A stretch of DNA of 64,000 nt from JAVVHH01 sp963848035 (lineage in GTDB: Bacteria > Pseudomonadota > Alphaproteobacteria > Acetobacterales > Acetobacteraceae): NCBI GenBank assembly GCA_963848035.1, contig CAWKCD010000001.1, positions 434,001 to 498,000 on the forward strand. The letters run 5' to 3'. Under the pieces are notes generated by a model. It worked only from the letters and a program-made list of their open reading frames with translations. It was not told where the DNA came from and did no database searches. This document shows, piece by piece, positions 54,487 to 64,000 of the stretch. How positions within the stretch are numbered: position 1 is the first letter of the stretch; each line of letters begins with the position of its first letter. A program made the position numbers and the translations under genes.

Positions 54487-56868
54487 CTATTCAGCCGCCA
54501 TGCGCGGCTGGTTGGATTGAATGATCGCCCAAACCTTCTGCGGCGACGCCGGCATCTCGATATGCCGCACGCCATAGTCGCGCAACGCATCGACCACCGC
54601 GTTGATCACCGCCGGCGGGCTGCCGATCGCCCCCACTTCGCCCACGCCCTTCGACCCCAGCGGGTTGTGCGTGCACATCGTGTTCTCGGTGCCGACCGAG
54701 AAGTTCGGGAAGTCGTGCGCCCGGGGCATCTGGTAGTCCATGAACGACCCGGTGACCAACTGCCCTTCGGCGTCGTACAGCGCGCTCTCGAACAGCGCCT
54801 GCCCGATCCCCTGCGCAAGCCCGCCCTGCACCTGGCCCTCGACGATCATCGGATTGACCACCCGGCCCACGTCGTCGATCGCGGTGAAGTTGATCACCTC
54901 GGTCGTCCCCGTGTCCGGATCGATCTCGACCTCGCAGATATGGCAGCCGCCGGGATAGGTGAAGTTCTTCGGGTCGTAGAACGCGGTCTCGTCCAGGCCG
55001 GGCTCGAGTTCCTCGATCGGATAGTTGTGCGGGACATAAGCCGCGAGCGAGATGTCGCTCAACATCTTGCTCTTGTCGGTGCCGGCCACGCTGAACTTGC
55101 CGTCCTTGAACTCGATGTCCTCGACCGACGCTTCCATCAGATGGGCGGCGATCTTCTTGCCCTTGGCGATGATCTTGTCCATCGCCTTGACCATCGCCGA
55201 GCCACCGACCGCCAAGCTGCGGCTGCCATACGTCCCCATCCCGAACGGGATCTTTGCCGTGTCGCCATGCACGACATCGACCTGCGACATCGGCACGCCC
55301 AACTGATCGGCCACGAGCTGCGCAAACGTCGTCTCGTGCCCCTGCCCATGGCTATGCGAGCCGGTATAGACCGTCACGCTGCCGGTGGGATGGACCTTGA
55401 TGTTGGCGCACTCGTAGAGACCCGCCCGGGCGCCCAACGAGCCGACAACGGCCGAAGGCGCAATGCCGCAGGCTTCGACATAAGTGGAAATGCCGACCCC
55501 GCGCAGCTTGCCGCGCCGCGCCGCCTCGGCCCGCCGCTCGGGGAAACTGTCCCACTTGGCGTTCTCGAGCCCGACCCGCAGCGTCGTGAAGTAGTCGCCG
55601 CTGTCGTATTGCAGCGCCACCGGCGTCTGATACGGGAAGGCATCGGTCGGGATGAAATTGCGCTTCCGCAACTCGATCCGATCGATCCCCGTATCATGCG
55701 CGATCACGTCCATGAGACGCTCGAGCAGATACGTCGCCTCCGGCCGCCCGGCCCCGCGATACGCGTCCACCGGCACCGTATTCGTGAACACAGCCTTCAC
55801 CTGCGCATAGATCGCCGGCGTCTTGTAGACGCCCGCCAGCAGCGTCGCCGACAGGTAGGTCGGCACGCAGGGCGCGAAGGTGCTGAGATACGCGCCCATG
55901 TTGGCCAGCGTCTCGACCCGCAGCGCCAGGAAGTTGCCGTCCTTGTCCAGCGCCATCTCGGCCACGCTGTCATTGTCGCGGCCATGCGCGTCGGAGATGA
56001 ACGCCTCCGACCGGTCCGCCACCCACTTCACCGGACGCGACAGTTTGCCCGCGGCCCAGGTGACGATCGCCTCCTCGGCATAGTGGTAGATCTTCGAGCC
56101 GAACCCGCCGCCCACGTCCGGCGCATAGACGCGCAGCCGGTTCTCCGGGATGTGCAGCACGAAAGCGCCCATCAGCAGCCGGATGACATGCGGGTTCTGG
56201 CTGGTCGTATAGAGCGTGTAATCGCCGCTCGATTGGTCGTAATCGCCGATGGCCGCACGCGGCTCCATCGCATTCGGCACCAGCCGGTTGTTGTGCAGGT
56301 CCAGCTTCACCTTGTGCGCCGCCTGCGCGAACGCCTGGTCCACCGCCGCCTTGTCGCCGATGTGCCAGTCGTAACAGATGTTCCCCGGCGCATCGTCGTG
56401 CACCAGCGGCGCACCCGGCGCGACCGCTTCCTTCATCGTCGCAAAGCCCGGCAGGTCGTCATAGCTGATCTCGATCAGCTCCGCCGCGTTCTTCGCCTCC
56501 TGCCGCGTCTCCGCGATCACTACGGCGATCGGGTCGCCCACGTGCCGCACCTTGCCGACCGCCAGCACCGGGTGCTTCGGCTCGGCCATCGGCGTGCCGT
56601 CCTTGTTGTGGATCTGCCAGCCGCAGGGCACGCCGCCCACGCCGTCGGCTTCCAGGTCCGCGCCGGTGTAAACAGCGATCACCCCCGGCGCGGCCTTCGC
56701 CGCCGCCGTGTCGACCGAAAGCAGCCGCGCATGCGGCCGATCCGAGCGCTTCATCACCGCATAGGTCTGGCCCGGACGATTGATGTCGTCGGTGTAGTGG
56801 CCGCGCCCGCTCAGGAACCGGTGGTCTTCCTTGCGGCGCACGGAGGCGCCAATCCCCTCGAAGCCCAT
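54487..56868 (-). CDS. Molybdenum hydroxylase large subunit (form II CoxL-like)
   Basis: 793-residue molybdopterin-binding subunit. Around the active site it has DAYRGAGRPEATYL, the AYRGAGR motif of form II proteins, not the AYxCSFR of true form I CO dehydrogenase. Its substrate is therefore probably not CO and may be an aldehyde or N-heterocycle. Other conserved blocks: GGGFGSKIYHYAEEAIV and the catalytic glutamate near GSKGVGEVGAIG. The start is the ATG at 56868 with a GGGGGGA ribosome-binding site; the frame continues upstream without a better start. Confidence 0.92.
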   Translation of the reverse strand: MGFEGIGASVRRKEDHRFLSGRGHYTDDINRPGQTYAVMKRSDRPHARLLSVDTAAAKAAPGVIAVYTGADLEADGVGGVPCGWQIHNKDGTPMAEPKHPVLAVGKVRHVGDPIAVVIAETRQEAKNAAELIEISYDDLPGFATMKEAVAPGAPLVHDDAPGNICYDWHIGDKAAVDQAFAQAAHKVKLDLHNNRLVPNAMEPRAAIGDYDQSSGDYTLYTTSQNPHVIRLLMGAFVLHIPENRLRVYAPDVGGGFGSKIYHYAEEAIVTWAAGKLSRPVKWVADRSEAFISDAHGRDNDSVAEMALDKDGNFLALRVETLANMGAYLSTFAPCVPTYLSATLLAGVYKTPAIYAQVKAVFTNTVPVDAYRGAGRPEATYLLERLMDVIAHDTGIDRIELRKRNFIPTDAFPYQTPVALQYDSGDYFTTLRVGLENAKWDSFPERRAEAARRGKLRGVGISTYVEACGIAPSAVVGSLGARAGLYECANIKVHPTGSVTVYTGSHSHGQGHETTFAQLVADQLGVPMSQVDVVHGDTAKIPFGMGTYGSRSLAVGGSAMVKAMDKIIAKGKKIAAHLMEASVEDIEFKDGKFSVAGTDKSKMLSDISLAAYVPHNYPIEELEPGLDETAFYDPKNFTYPGGCHICEVEIDPDTGTTEVINFTAIDDVGRVVNPMIVEGQVQGGLAQGIGQALFESALYDAEGQLVTGSFMDYQMPRAHDFPNFSVGTENTMCTHNPLGSKGVGEVGAIGSPPAVINAVVDALRDYGVRHIEMPASPQKVWAIIQSNQPRMAAE

Positions 56869-56949
56869 GTTGATTTCCCCCCTAGGGCAACATCCGATCA
56901 AACCGGATCGGTTTGCTCGGATATCGTTGCCCGCTCTTCATTATGGTCG

Positions 56950-57444
<495 letters not shown>

Positions 57445-57571
57445 CGTGCTCCCCCATTTGGCATGTGTCCTTGCACCTAGTGTGCGAGGGCGGGGCGGTA
57501 AGGGTCAAGCCGGGGCGTCACCTCGCATAATCGTCAATCCGCGCCGGGCTCGCATCGCCCATATGCAAGGC

Positions 57572-57784
57572 ATGGTATTCCGCTCGCTCCCGCTCCTCGC
57601 CGCGCTTCTCCTCGGCGCCTGCGCCGACCAATCCGCGCTGCCGCCGGCGCGCTCGACCGGCCTGCCGTTCCCGGTCAACGACCAGGAATTGGAGACGCCC
57701 AACAGCCTGCCCCGCGGCTTCACCACCAATCACCCGATGGCCCCCGCTACGGGCGTCATCGGCGTCACCCACACCGGTTCCTGA
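57572..57784 (+). CDS. Small lipoprotein, unknown
   Basis: 70 residues from the ATG at 57572 (another in-frame ATG at 57563). The signal peptide ends in LLLGAC, a lipobox. The mature part is short and Pro/Thr-rich (ARSTGLPFPVNDQELETPNS). No family recognised. It is divergent from the CoxS gene. Confidence 0.6.
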   Translation: MVFRSLPLLAALLLGACADQSALPPARSTGLPFPVNDQELETPNSLPRGFTTNHPMAPATGVIGVTHTGS

Positions 57785-57883
57785 ACTCTTCATCGAGCTG
57801 TAACCAAGTTACGCAATCGGACCGTTAACAGCGGCGGAAACAGTCGTTATCGTCCCGGTCTGTCACTCCGGGATTTATCGGTA

Positions 57884-59785
57884 ATGAAAACGATTGGAAG
57901 CCGCCGCGGCCGCCTGATGGCTGCAACGGTGATTTGCGCCTCCGTATCCACCGGCGTTCAGGCTGCGCCTCTGTTCTACGGGGTCGCGGCCGGCGACATG
58001 ACCGCCAGCGACGCGATCCTCTGGACCCGCGCCGACAATGGCGGCGCCACCGCCGCGCTGACGGCGCAGGTGGCGACCGATCCCGGCTTCGGCAACGTCG
58101 TCTGGTCCGGCGCCGGCAGCACGGTCGCGACCAACGACTACACCCTAAAGCTCGACGCCACCGGGCTCGCGTCCAACACCCAATATTATTACCGCTTCGT
58201 CGGCACCGGCGCGACGAGCGCGACCGGCCAGTTCACCACGACCCCGACCGCGACCCAGAACACCAACTTCAAGATCGGCTTCAGCGGCGACGCCGACGGG
58301 CGGTTCCGGCCGTACACCTCGGTGGCCGGCTTCGGCACCTCGGCCAACCCGGGTTCCGTGGGCCTGAACGCTTTCGTCTTCCTGGGCGACACGATGTACG
58401 AGACCGCGAGCACCGGGTCGGCGGCCGTGCCGACGTTGACGCCGACCAGCACCGCGGCGCAGTCGCAGGCCGCCCTGCCCGCCTACAACCAGAAATACCT
58501 CGAGAACATCACCGGCGTGAACAGCACCACCGGCGCGATCACGCCCGGCGCCGGTCAGCAAGGCCTCCAGTCCTTCCTCCAGAACGTCGGCACCTACACC
58601 GTGCTGGACAACCACGAGCTCGGCAACAAGCAGCTCCAGTCCGGCGGCGCGCCGCTCGCCGCAGCCTCGCCGAACAGCAACCCGGCCTTCGACGTCAACA
58701 CCACCGGCAGCTACAACAACCAGACCGTGGCGTTCCAGACGACGGAAAAGTCGTTCTTCAACTACCATCCCACCGCCGCCGACGTTCAGGGCACGCCGAC
58801 CACCGGCCTGTCCATCACCAACCTGCAGCAACCGACCAACACCGTCGTCAACCCGGCCGACCCCCGCAGCAACGGCACCGCGCAGAACTACTTCAGCCGG
58901 TCCTGGGGCAAGAACGCCACCTACATCCAGCTTGACGACCGCTCCTACCGTGACGTGCGGTTGGACGTGATCAACCAGGGCAGCCTGAACACGCGTGCGG
59001 ACGTCGCGAACCGGACCATGCTCGGCTCGACGCAATTCGCCTGGTTCAAGCAGCAGATCGACGCCGCGAAAGCAGCGGGGACGCCATGGGTGGTGATCTC
59101 GATCTCGACGCCGATCGACCAGACCGGCGGCAACCAGGACAGCAAGTCGTGGTTCGGCAATTACAGCGCCGAACGCAACGCGCTGCTGAAATACATCGCC
59201 GACAGCGGCGTGCAGCACGTGGTGTTCCTGACCACCGACGACCACGAGATGCGCACCGTCAAGCTGCAATACGAGCCCGACCCGGTCGGCCATCCCGGCG
59301 TGTTCCAGGTGATGGACAACGCCTTCCAGATCGTGACCGGCCCCATCGGCGCCGGCGGCCCGGACGCGATCACGGACCACAGCTTCGCCAATATCCAAGC
59401 CCTGCTGAACACGGCCTCGACCACGGTCGACAACAACCCCGACCTGATCGCGCACGGCGATCCGGCGATCGGGCTGGTCGGGTTCAAGGGGCTGGACAAC
59501 GTCTACCGCGCCGGCGACGCCAACGCAGCCGCCAACCCCTCGAGCATCGATTTCTTCGCGCCGGACAAGTTCGGCTACACCACGCTCGATTTCGACCAGT
59601 TCGGCAATCTGCGTGTCGAGACCTGGGGCATCGACTCCTACCAGCAGAACGTCTTCCCGCAGGGCACGTCCGCGCCACAGCTGATCATGGCGTTCTCCAT
59701 CGACGTGCCGGAGCCGGCCTCGCTGGCGCTGCTCGCCACCGGCGTGGGCGCATCCGCCTTGGGAAGGCGGCGTCGCCGCGCCTGA
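57884..59785 (+). CDS. PhoD-like phosphodiesterase/alkaline phosphatase with PEP-CTERM tail
   Basis: 633 residues. Signal peptide to about residue 27 (ends VQAAPLF), then an N-terminal PhoD-type beta domain. The metallophosphatase core has FVFLGDTMYE, VLDNHELGNK and VVFLTTDDHEMR, variants of the usual LGDYIYE, WDDHE and GDVH motifs. The C-terminus is a PEP-CTERM sorting signal: VPEPASLALLATGVGASALG followed by basic residues. It is therefore likely exported and processed by an exosortase. No exosortase gene lies in this window. The upstream region has inverted CTGTAAC/GTTAACAG half-sites. Confidence 0.88.
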   Translation: MKTIGSRRGRLMAATVICASVSTGVQAAPLFYGVAAGDMTASDAILWTRADNGGATAALTAQVATDPGFGNVVWSGAGSTVATNDYTLKLDATGLASNTQYYYRFVGTGATSATGQFTTTPTATQNTNFKIGFSGDADGRFRPYTSVAGFGTSANPGSVGLNAFVFLGDTMYETASTGSAAVPTLTPTSTAAQSQAALPAYNQKYLENITGVNSTTGAITPGAGQQGLQSFLQNVGTYTVLDNHELGNKQLQSGGAPLAAASPNSNPAFDVNTTGSYNNQTVAFQTTEKSFFNYHPTAADVQGTPTTGLSITNLQQPTNTVVNPADPRSNGTAQNYFSRSWGKNATYIQLDDRSYRDVRLDVINQGSLNTRADVANRTMLGSTQFAWFKQQIDAAKAAGTPWVVISISTPIDQTGGNQDSKSWFGNYSAERNALLKYIADSGVQHVVFLTTDDHEMRTVKLQYEPDPVGHPGVFQVMDNAFQIVTGPIGAGGPDAITDHSFANIQALLNTASTTVDNNPDLIAHGDPAIGLVGFKGLDNVYRAGDANAAANPSSIDFFAPDKFGYTTLDFDQFGNLRVETWGIDSYQQNVFPQGTSAPQLIMAFSIDVPEPASLALLATGVGASALGRRRRRA

Positions 59786-59793
59786 GCCGCCCC

Positions 59794-60423
59794 TCAGGCG
59801 CGCGCGACTGAACCACACCAGCCGGGGAGGTAGTCGGCCTCCCCGGACTTGGCCAAGTCGAGCGCCTGGTGCAGCGCGTCCGTGAAATCGTCCTCGACGT
59901 GGCTGCGTTTCATGCGGTGGCGCAGGAAGTCGGCCCAGAGGAACTCGCTGAACGGCGTCGTGTCCTTGGCGTAGCCGCCGGCCATGCGCAGCTCACCCGC
60001 GAGCGAGCGGAACGGATCGTCGACCAGGTCGGCGATCGATTTCGGGATGTCCTTGCGGTCGCGGCGCTTGCCCTGGTCGTCGTACGGATGCATCCAACCG
60101 CGGTTGTCGAGCACGAACCAGAACGAATCATTGGGCAGCCGGCGCAGGTCCGCGACCACCGTGATCGCCACCCGGTCCTGGCCCTCGTCCATCAGCGCGC
60201 GAACGAGGTGATGATGGTCGGTGACGAACAGCCGGTCCTCCGGCCCGCGGATGACCGGGACCAGATGGCTGCCGAGGAACTTGTCCGCCTTGTCGCCGCG
60301 CTCTTTCCAAGCCTTCCGCTTCGCCCGGACCTCACGCAACCCGACGGTGATCTGGGTTGGACGCAGCTCGTGCACATCGGCCTGCTCGAGCACCGGGTCC
60401 CGCACGCGCGGATCCGAGGACAT
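59794..60423 (-). CDS. ParB/Srx-like domain protein
   Basis: 209 residues of the ParBc_2-type group (putative ParB-like nuclease). The core reads LRPTQITVGLREVRAKRKAW, then LFVTDHHHLVRALMDEGQ and a C-terminal WADFLRHRMKRSHVEDDF. It is not the chromosomal ParB, which sits next to parA near the origin. The 9-bp perfect stem at 59822-59846 lies inside its 3' coding end and may serve as a terminator for the convergent phosphatase gene. Confidence 0.75.
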   Translation of the reverse strand: MSSDPRVRDPVLEQADVHELRPTQITVGLREVRAKRKAWKERGDKADKFLGSHLVPVIRGPEDRLFVTDHHHLVRALMDEGQDRVAITVVADLRRLPNDSFWFVLDNRGWMHPYDDQGKRRDRKDIPKSIADLVDDPFRSLAGELRMAGGYAKDTTPFSEFLWADFLRHRMKRSHVEDDFTDALHQALDLAKSGEADYLPGWCGSVARA

Positions 60424-60490
60424 GATTTTTCACCCCATCATAAGCGATGATGCGATATCACAACCTTCGCGCGAAAGCCTACTACCCGGC

Positions 60491-61476
60491 TTACGCCGCC
60501 TGCGGCAGCACCGCGAGCGGCGGCAGCTCGTCCAGATGGCAAGCCGCCTGCTGCGCGTCGCCGCCCCGGAGCAACGGCTCCTCGACCCGGCACCGGTCGA
60601 ACACATACGGGCACCGCGTATGGAACCGGCAGCCGCTCGGCGGATTGATCGGGCTCGGCACGTCCCCGGTCAGGATGATCCGGTCGCGCGACGCGGTCGG
60701 GTCCGGCACCGGCACCGCCGAGAGCAGCGCCCGCGTATACGGGTGCCGCGGCCGCGCGAACAGCGTCGACCGGTCCGCGATCTCGACGATCTTGCCGAGA
60801 TACATCACCGCTACCCGATGCGTCAGATGCTCGACGATCGCCAGGTCGTGGCTGATGAACAGCAACGCCAGCCCCAGCTCGTCCTGCAAATCCGAAAGCA
60901 GATTGACGATCTGCGCCTTGACCGAGACGTCCAGCGCCGACACGGCCTCGTCGCAGATGATCAGGTCGGCGCCCGGCGCCAGCGCCCGCGCGATACCGAT
61001 CCGCTGCCGTTGCCCGCCGCTGAACTCGTGCGGGAACCGCCGAACCGCGTCGCGCGGCAGCCGGACCGTGTCCATCAGCTCCGCGACCCGCTTGTCGAGG
61101 TTCTGCGTCATGCCGAAATTCCGCAGCGGCTCGGCGATGATATCCCCCACCCGCATCCGCGGATTGAGGCTGCTGAACGGATCCTGGAACACGATCTGCA
61201 CCCGCTGGCGCAACTCGCGCAGCTGGCTCATCGGCACGTTGTCGATGCGCTGGCCATCGAGCCGGATCTCGCCGGCCGTCGGGTCGATCAGCCGCAGCAG
61301 GGTCTTGCCCACCGTCGACTTGCCGCAGCCGCTCTCCCCCACCAGCGACAGCGTCTCGCCCTTCTTGATCGAGAAGCTCACCCCATCGACGGCATAGACC
61401 CGGGCCGTGGTGCGCCCGAGCAGGCCACCGCGGATCGGGAAATGCTTCTTCAGATCCGTGACTTCGAGCAGCGCGC

Positions 61477-61480
<4 letters not shown>
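60491..61480 (-). CDS. dppF: Oligopeptide/dipeptide ABC transporter ATPase (DppF-like)
   Basis: 329-residue ATPase. Walker A VGESGCGKST, signature FSGGQRQRIGIARAL, Walker B LIICDEAVSALD and the switch histidine in LFISHDLAIV are intact. The C-terminal oligopeptide-transporter domain carries CRFHTRCPYVFDRC. The start is the internal ATG at 61480, whose ATGA overlaps the dppD stop. Confidence 0.92.
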
Positions 61481-62474
<994 letters not shown>

Positions 62475-62478
<4 letters not shown>

Positions 62479-63413
62479 AGCCGCTTCGCCATGCGCGGAT
62501 CGAGCGCGTCGCGCAGCCCATCGCCGAGCAGGTTCACCGCCAGCACCGTGATCGACAGGAACACCGCCGGGAACATCACGATATATGGCTTGACCTGCCA
62601 TAGCGCCCGCCCCTCGGCCATGATGTTGCCCCAGGACGGGATGATCGGCGGCGTCCCTGCCCCGATGAACGACAGGATCGCCTCGGTGATCATCGCCGAC
62701 GCGCAGATATACGTCGCCTGCACCGTGATCGGCGCCAGCGTGTTCGGCAGGATGTGCCGCCAGATGATCAGCGGCGTCCGCGTGCCGGACGCGATCGCCG
62801 CCTCCACATAGGGCTGCTCGCGCAAGCTCAGCACCACGCCGCGCACCAGCCGTGACACGCGCGGGATCTCGGCGATCGTGATCGCGGTGATGACGTTGCC
62901 GACGCTGCCCCGCGTCAACGCCATCAGCGCGATCGCCAGCAGGATCGGCGGGATCGACATCAGCCCGTCCATCACGCGCATGATGATCCCGTCCGCCCAG
63001 CGCACGAAGCCCGAGATCAACCCGATCGACATGCCAATCGCGCTCGCCAGCGCCGCCACCGCGAAGCCCACGATCAGCGAGATCCGCGCCCCGTACAGCA
63101 CCCGCGAATAGACGTCGCGGCCCAGCATGTCCGTCCCGAACCAATACTGCTCCGACGGGAACCGCGTCCGCTTCGCCGGCGCCAGCGCCGTCGGATCCAC
63201 CGTCCACAGGAACGGCGCGAACACCGCCATCAGCACGATCAGCAGCAGCAGCGCGCCGCCGACCACCATCGTCGGATAGCGCCGGAACAGCATGCCCAGC
63301 CGTCCCCGCGCCTTCACCGGCGGCAGTACGTCCGGCAGCACCGGCGCCGGCGTCACGTGCGGGACGGCCGATGCCGCCTGGGGAGCCTCGGCGAGCGGCG
63401 CGGTGATGCTCAA
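62475..63413 (-). CDS. dppC: Oligopeptide/dipeptide ABC transporter permease (DppC-like)
   Basis: 312-residue inner-membrane permease with an N-terminal Pro/Ala-rich cytoplasmic tail and about six TM helices. Typical segments: FGTDMLGRDVYSRVLYGARI and the EAA loop EAAIASGTRTPLIIWRHILP. It overlaps dppB and dppD by 4 nt each. Confidence 0.92.
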
Positions 63414-64000
63414 TAGCGGATCCTCGGGTCGAAGAACGTATACAACAGGTCCACCCCAAGATTAACCAGCACGTAGACGAAGCTGAACAGCAGCACGACG
63501 CCCTGAATGATCGGGTAGTCCCGCCGCAAGATCGCATCGACCACCAGCCGGCCCAGCCCAGGGATCGCGAACACGCTCTCGGTCACCACCGCGCCGCCGA
63601 TCAGCAGCGCCACGCCGATGCCGATGACGGTGACGATCGGCACCGCGGCGTTCTTCAGCGCATGCAGGAACAGCACCGTCCGGCTGCCGACGCCCTTGGC
63701 CTTGGCCGTCCGGATGTAATCCTGGCTCAACACCTCCAGCATCGTCGCCCGCGTGATGCGCGCGATCAGCGCGATATAAACGCCGCCCAACGCCACCGAC
63801 GGCAGGATCAGGTTCGACAGCCACGGCCCGAACCCCCGCGCGATCGGCGTGTAGCCCTGCACCGGGAACCAATCGAGCTGCAGCGCGAACACATAGGCCA
63901 GCACGTAGCCGACCACGAACACCGGTACCGAGAACCCGAAGACGGCCACGATCATGATGATCCGGTCGATCCACGTCCCCTGCTTCCACGCCGCCAGTAC
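63410..64000 (-). CDS. dppB: Oligopeptide/dipeptide ABC transporter permease (DppB-like), cut by right edge
   Basis: C-terminal part of the first permease. The frame is open through the window end, with 15 codons upstream of the ATG at 63955, so the gene starts beyond 64000. Typical DppB features: FALQLDWFPVQGY, the EAA loop LSQDYIRTAKAKGVGSRTVL and the ending VNLGVDLLYTFFDPRIRY. The substrate-binding protein gene should lie further upstream. Confidence 0.92.
   Translation of the reverse strand, partial: VLAAWKQGTWIDRIIMIVAVFGFSVPVFVVGYVLAYVFALQLDWFPVQGYTPIARGFGPWLSNLILPSVALGGVYIALIARITRATMLEVLSQDYIRTAKAKGVGSRTVLFLHALKNAAVPIVTVIGIGVALLIGGAVVTESVFAIPGLGRLVVDAILRRDYPIIQGVVLLFSFVYVLVNLGVDLLYTFFDPRIRY

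Noticed and set aside
57791..57870. A Pho box ahead of the PhoD-like gene
   Set aside because: Only inverted CTGTAAC/GTTAACAG half-sites and one isolated CTGTCAC are present. They do not form the two direct CTGTCAT-type repeats spaced by 4 nt required for a PhoB site.
59822..59846. Perfect 9-bp stem CCGGGGAGG/CCTCCCCGG as an independent terminator
   Set aside because: It lies inside the coding end of the ParB/Srx-like gene and has no U-run. It may help stop the convergent phosphatase transcript, but the evidence is too weak for a separate call.

Overview
The window is GC-rich chromosomal DNA from an alphaproteobacterium. The RpoB and RpoC sequences, the proton-pumping pyrophosphatase, the MlaA/MlaC genes and the form II CoxL-like oxidoreductase fit the Acetobacteraceae/Rhodospirillales best; the family assignment is an inference from memory of protein sequences.

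Layout. (1) 1-13403, minus strand: the str, S10, spc and alpha-proximal ribosomal block in the order rpsL-rpsG-tuf-rpsJ-rplCDWB-rpsS-rplV-rpsC-rplP-rpmC-rpsQ-rplNXE-rpsNH-rplFR-rpsE-rpmD-rplO-secY-adk. The genes are tightly packed with many 1-11 nt overlaps. fusA is missing from its usual place between rpsG and tuf. (2) 13404-16804, minus strand: two unrecognised genes inserted between rpoC and rpsL. One encodes a 525-residue Ala/Glu/Lys-rich protein with six 29-residue tandem repeats; the other a 489-residue multi-segment protein. (3) 16954-27989, minus strand: rplK-rplA-rplJ-rplL-rpoB-rpoC, with an L10-type leader, a stem-loop before rpoB, a palindromic repeat between rpoB and rpoC, and a textbook terminator after rpoC. 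(4) 28171-41058, mixed strands: small membrane and secreted proteins, hppA, mlaA-mlaC, metF, a UvrD-type helicase coupled to prmA, an aminopeptidase P-like M24 enzyme, a YqaA/DedA protein and an AlkA-type glycosylase. (5) 41058-43792: a divergent aldehyde dehydrogenase/aminotransferase pair. (6) 43793-46811: a lower-GC, gene-poor stretch with an FNR-type box upstream of a Tat-exported metallo-beta-lactamase-fold protein. (7) 46812-64000: a CorC/HlyC-type membrane protein, a coupled DUF3429-sugar kinase-hydrolase operon, dctA, mgtC-like, RraA-like, a CoxS-L-M type molybdenum hydroxylase operon ending in a terminator, a PhoD-like phosphatase with a PEP-CTERM tail, a ParB/Srx-like protein and a dipeptide-type ABC transporter cut by the right edge.

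Quality. At least fifteen single-base indels break genes that should be intact: rplV, rplD, the 489-residue gene, rpoC, rpoB, mlaA, the M24 peptidase, the aldehyde dehydrogenase and the aminotransferase. All but one behave as an extra base. Five of the fifteen lie on or beside GANTC, the CcrM methylation motif of alphaproteobacteria. I read these as base-calling errors, so the broken genes are annotated at full length. This also explains the apparent rplV-rpsC fusion.

How the genes work together. The first 28 kb is the translation/transcription core. PrmA (36161-37081) would methylate the L11 encoded at 27555-27989. The strongest candidates for undescribed biology are the two genes between rpoC and rpsL, the S17 with a long C-terminal extension, and the FNR-box/MBL island.
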